16,124 nt of DNA, taken from NCBI GenBank assembly GCA_038257655.1, contig JBBSJC010000127.1:1-16124 (forward strand), in the 5' to 3' direction. The position numbers and the translations under genes were made by a program. The first letter of the stretch is position 1; every line of letters begins with the position of its first letter. Under the pieces are notes generated by a model that worked only from the letters and a program-made list of their open reading frames with translations, searched no databases and was not told the DNA's origin. The DNA comes from DASUME01 sp038257655. GTDB taxonomy: Bacteria; Myxococcota_A; Polyangia; Polyangiales; DASUME01. Shown here piece by piece: positions 14,299 through 16,124 of this stretch.

Positions 14299-16124
14299 GT
14301 TTCGCCGTCCCCGAAAATGTCGATTACCTGCTGGGCTTCGTCGCATGCCGTGTTGCCTTCGCAGTCGAGCTCGCCAGGTTTGAGTCTGTTCTGGTCGTCC
14401 GAAACGGGCTCCGGCTGTTCCGCATTCAGACCTCCTCCTTCCTTCGGGCGAGGTCCATCGGCCTTACTGTGGTGCAAGCGAAATGGACGCAACCTCGCGC
14501 GCCATCCCATGTGCCACAGCCACTCAGTGACGTCCGCGTCCTTGAGTTGATCGCTTGGCTGCCGTGTGAGCCCGCTCCAGTCGAAGTAGTACTCCGCTTG
14601 AGCCAGGCCCACTTTGCCGAGCTCCGCGAGGAACTGGGCGGCCTCGTTCTGCTTCGATGGGCCACCCTTTTCCTCCCTGTTTGGAGCCCAACTAGCGAGC
14701 TCAATCACCTTCTCGCTGGAGCCCGGGATCGCGTCTCCGATCACAACGGAACGCATTTGAAAGTCGCTACCGCCGAGCCACACGCCTTGCTCGAGGCGGA
14801 ATGGGCTCGTGTTCGTGCCACCCTCTTTTTGGTTGTTCTTGAGTGATTGAGTGACGTCCATGCGCTCGACTGCGACCTTGGTGAGGTCCTGCTCTTTCGC
14901 GCAGCGCACAATATCCATGATCTCGGTTATCTGCTCACGATAGACTAGTGGATCTCCCTTTGCGGGCGTGCGGCGCTGACACGGCGCGGCGCTCAACCAA
15001 GCGCTGTAAGCGGGCGTCTGGCAGGTGCTGTCGCCCTTGCAAACTGCCACGCGCATCTCCTTACTCTCATAGGTTGCGCCGCGGAGATCCTCACATGGGC
15101 GCGTCCCATCATCGTTGTCATGCTGCACCAGCGTTTGCTCTCCGTACTCATTCAACTCGGGAGCCGGCAGCCAGGCATTTCTTGCCGGATCCCACTTGGT
15201 CGCGATAGTCACCGGCCGCTGTAACCAGGCGTAGCCGCGCTTGTCACGGTTCTCCTTCCGAGTCGGGTCACACTGCTCGCGCGCGGCGATAAGTCTTCGC
15301 TCGTAAGCGGTCAAGCTGCTTGTCTTCGTGTAATCAAAGCGCCCGTCCTCCTTCTGGGCACCGCACGATACGAACGCGCTGCCGATTACTTCAGGGGCCC
15401 GCGCCGTCAGTCTGCTCGACTCGTCCACAGTGCAGTCTTTGAAGTACGTGGGAGGACAGCTCGTGCGCGTGCTCTCTTCGCAATCCGTCGGGCATAGCGC
15501 TTCGTTGCGTCGGCAGCTTCCATTTCGATTCGGCAGAGAAGCGAGGTACTCGACGCCCGACTCGTCGCACACGCGGTCGATTTCGGCCTGAGCTTCGGGC
15601 GATAGGTCTTGTCCTGTCTTAGCTTTTTCTACCAGGTCATTGCACTTCTTCTGACGCGGCATGATCGGGTACTCGATCACGCGTGTGTCTTCGTCGTCGT
15701 TGAGATCGGGTGGTTCGCCCTTGCCGCCGCAGAACCAATCGGAACCCGCTGCAGCAAGCTTGCCGGTCGCGCCCGAGATCTTCTCCTGGAGATTGTCTGG
15801 TAAAATTGGAGAAATCGGAAACAGCATAATTTCCCCAGCAAGCTCGCCCGCGTGTTCACACAACACGCCAAAGTCGTCGTCTTCGACCGGTAACGTGAGC
15901 CGCGATGGGATCGCGAAGCCAGCGACATCGTATTGGCTGACCACGGTGTCGATCACGCGCAGATTGGCTCCAAGTGGCACCACGACCGAGACCGCTTTGC
16001 CCGCCATGTGCAGCGGTCCGAGCACATTCGGCATTTGCTTTTCAACCTTTTGCGCGGCCTGATGCAGCTTGCGCGTCACCTTCGCCAAGGTCGGCACCGG
16101 CTCCATGGAGATCCCGCCCGTGAC
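14295..16124 (-). CDS. Large cysteine-rich Tad-locus protein, possibly TadG-like; 5' end cut by window edge
   Basis: The reading frame is open to the right edge, so the N-terminus is missing; 609 codons are seen. There is no transmembrane helix in the visible part; a TadE/G-type anchor may lie outside. It has 18 cysteines, most in a central region (about residues 130-385) as motifs such as SCRRNEALCPTDC and TSCPPTYFKDC, which suggests a disulfide-rich extracytoplasmic protein. The C-terminal part is Trp-rich and basic (AQAEYYFDWSGL; LWHMGWRARLRPFRL), then acidic to the end. It overlaps the TadE-like gene by ATGA, so the two are translationally coupled. The TadG-like call is inference from size, position and cysteine content; an adhesin-like tip protein is an alternative. 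Confidence 0.7.
   Translation of the reverse strand, partial: VTGGISMEPVPTLAKVTRKLHQAAQKVEKQMPNVLGPLHMAGKAVSVVVPLGANLRVIDTVVSQYDVAGFAIPSRLTLPVEDDDFGVLCEHAGELAGEIMLFPISPILPDNLQEKISGATGKLAAAGSDWFCGGKGEPPDLNDDEDTRVIEYPIMPRQKKCNDLVEKAKTGQDLSPEAQAEIDRVCDESGVEYLASLPNRNGSCRRNEALCPTDCEESTRTSCPPTYFKDCTVDESSRLTARAPEVIGSAFVSCGAQKEDGRFDYTKTSSLTAYERRLIAAREQCDPTRKENRDKRGYAWLQRPVTIATKWDPARNAWLPAPELNEYGEQTLVQHDNDDGTRPCEDLRGATYESKEMRVAVCKGDSTCQTPAYSAWLSAAPCQRRTPAKGDPLVYREQITEIMDIVRCAKEQDLTKVAVERMDVTQSLKNNQKEGGTNTSPFRLEQGVWLGGSDFQMRSVVIGDAIPGSSEKVIELASWAPNREEKGGPSKQNEAAQFLAELGKVGLAQAEYYFDWSGLTRQPSDQLKDADVTEWLWHMGWRARLRPFRLHHSKADGPRPKEGGGLNAEQPEPVSDDQNRLKPGELDCEGNTACDEAQQVIDIFGDGET

Overview
The window is GC-rich and densely packed with genes. 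Gene content points to a Myxococcota or related deltaproteobacterial chromosome. The evidence is an FHA domain fused to a Tad pilus ATPase, several lipoproteins, GTG starts, and Tad-locus proteins of no recognised family. This assignment rests on gene style, not on any database match.

Positions 1-3012 hold a bacterial non-homologous end-joining module. ligD (minus strand, 3' end beyond the left edge) and ku (plus strand) are divergent with only 37 bp between start codons. LigD has the Pseudomonas-type domain order phosphoesterase, ligase, polymerase. Next come a small putative lipoprotein (minus, 3025-3663) and a Gfo/Idh/MocA-family oxidoreductase (plus, 3799-4857). Neither has an obvious link to its neighbours.

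Positions 4963-16124 are a Tad (tight adherence / Flp-type) pilus locus, almost all on the minus strand. Read in the direction of transcription, the first block is a large cysteine-rich protein (5' end beyond the right edge), a TadE-like pseudopilin and an exported protein of unknown family. A MarR-type regulator on the plus strand then interrupts the locus and is divergent from the second block. The second block is cpaB, an FHA-fused cpaF ATPase, tadB, tadC, a small single-pass membrane protein, a second CpaF-type ATPase, a membrane protein with a hexapeptide tandem repeat, and a lipoprotein. These eight genes overlap or nearly abut, several by ATGA, so they very probably form one translationally coupled operon. 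CpaB should sit in the periplasm near the secretin, TadB and TadC form the inner-membrane platform, and the two ATPases would drive it. The flp pilin, prepilin peptidase, secretin and TadZ are not in the window.

The most unusual points are two different CpaF ATPases in one operon, one with an FHA phosphothreonine-reading domain; a MarR regulator with a candidate operator inside the locus; three accessory proteins I cannot place in a family; an 18-bp tandem repeat; and a scattered heptamer, AGTAAGG, found 11 times. No tRNA, rRNA, CRISPR array, insertion sequence or convincing intrinsic terminator was seen.
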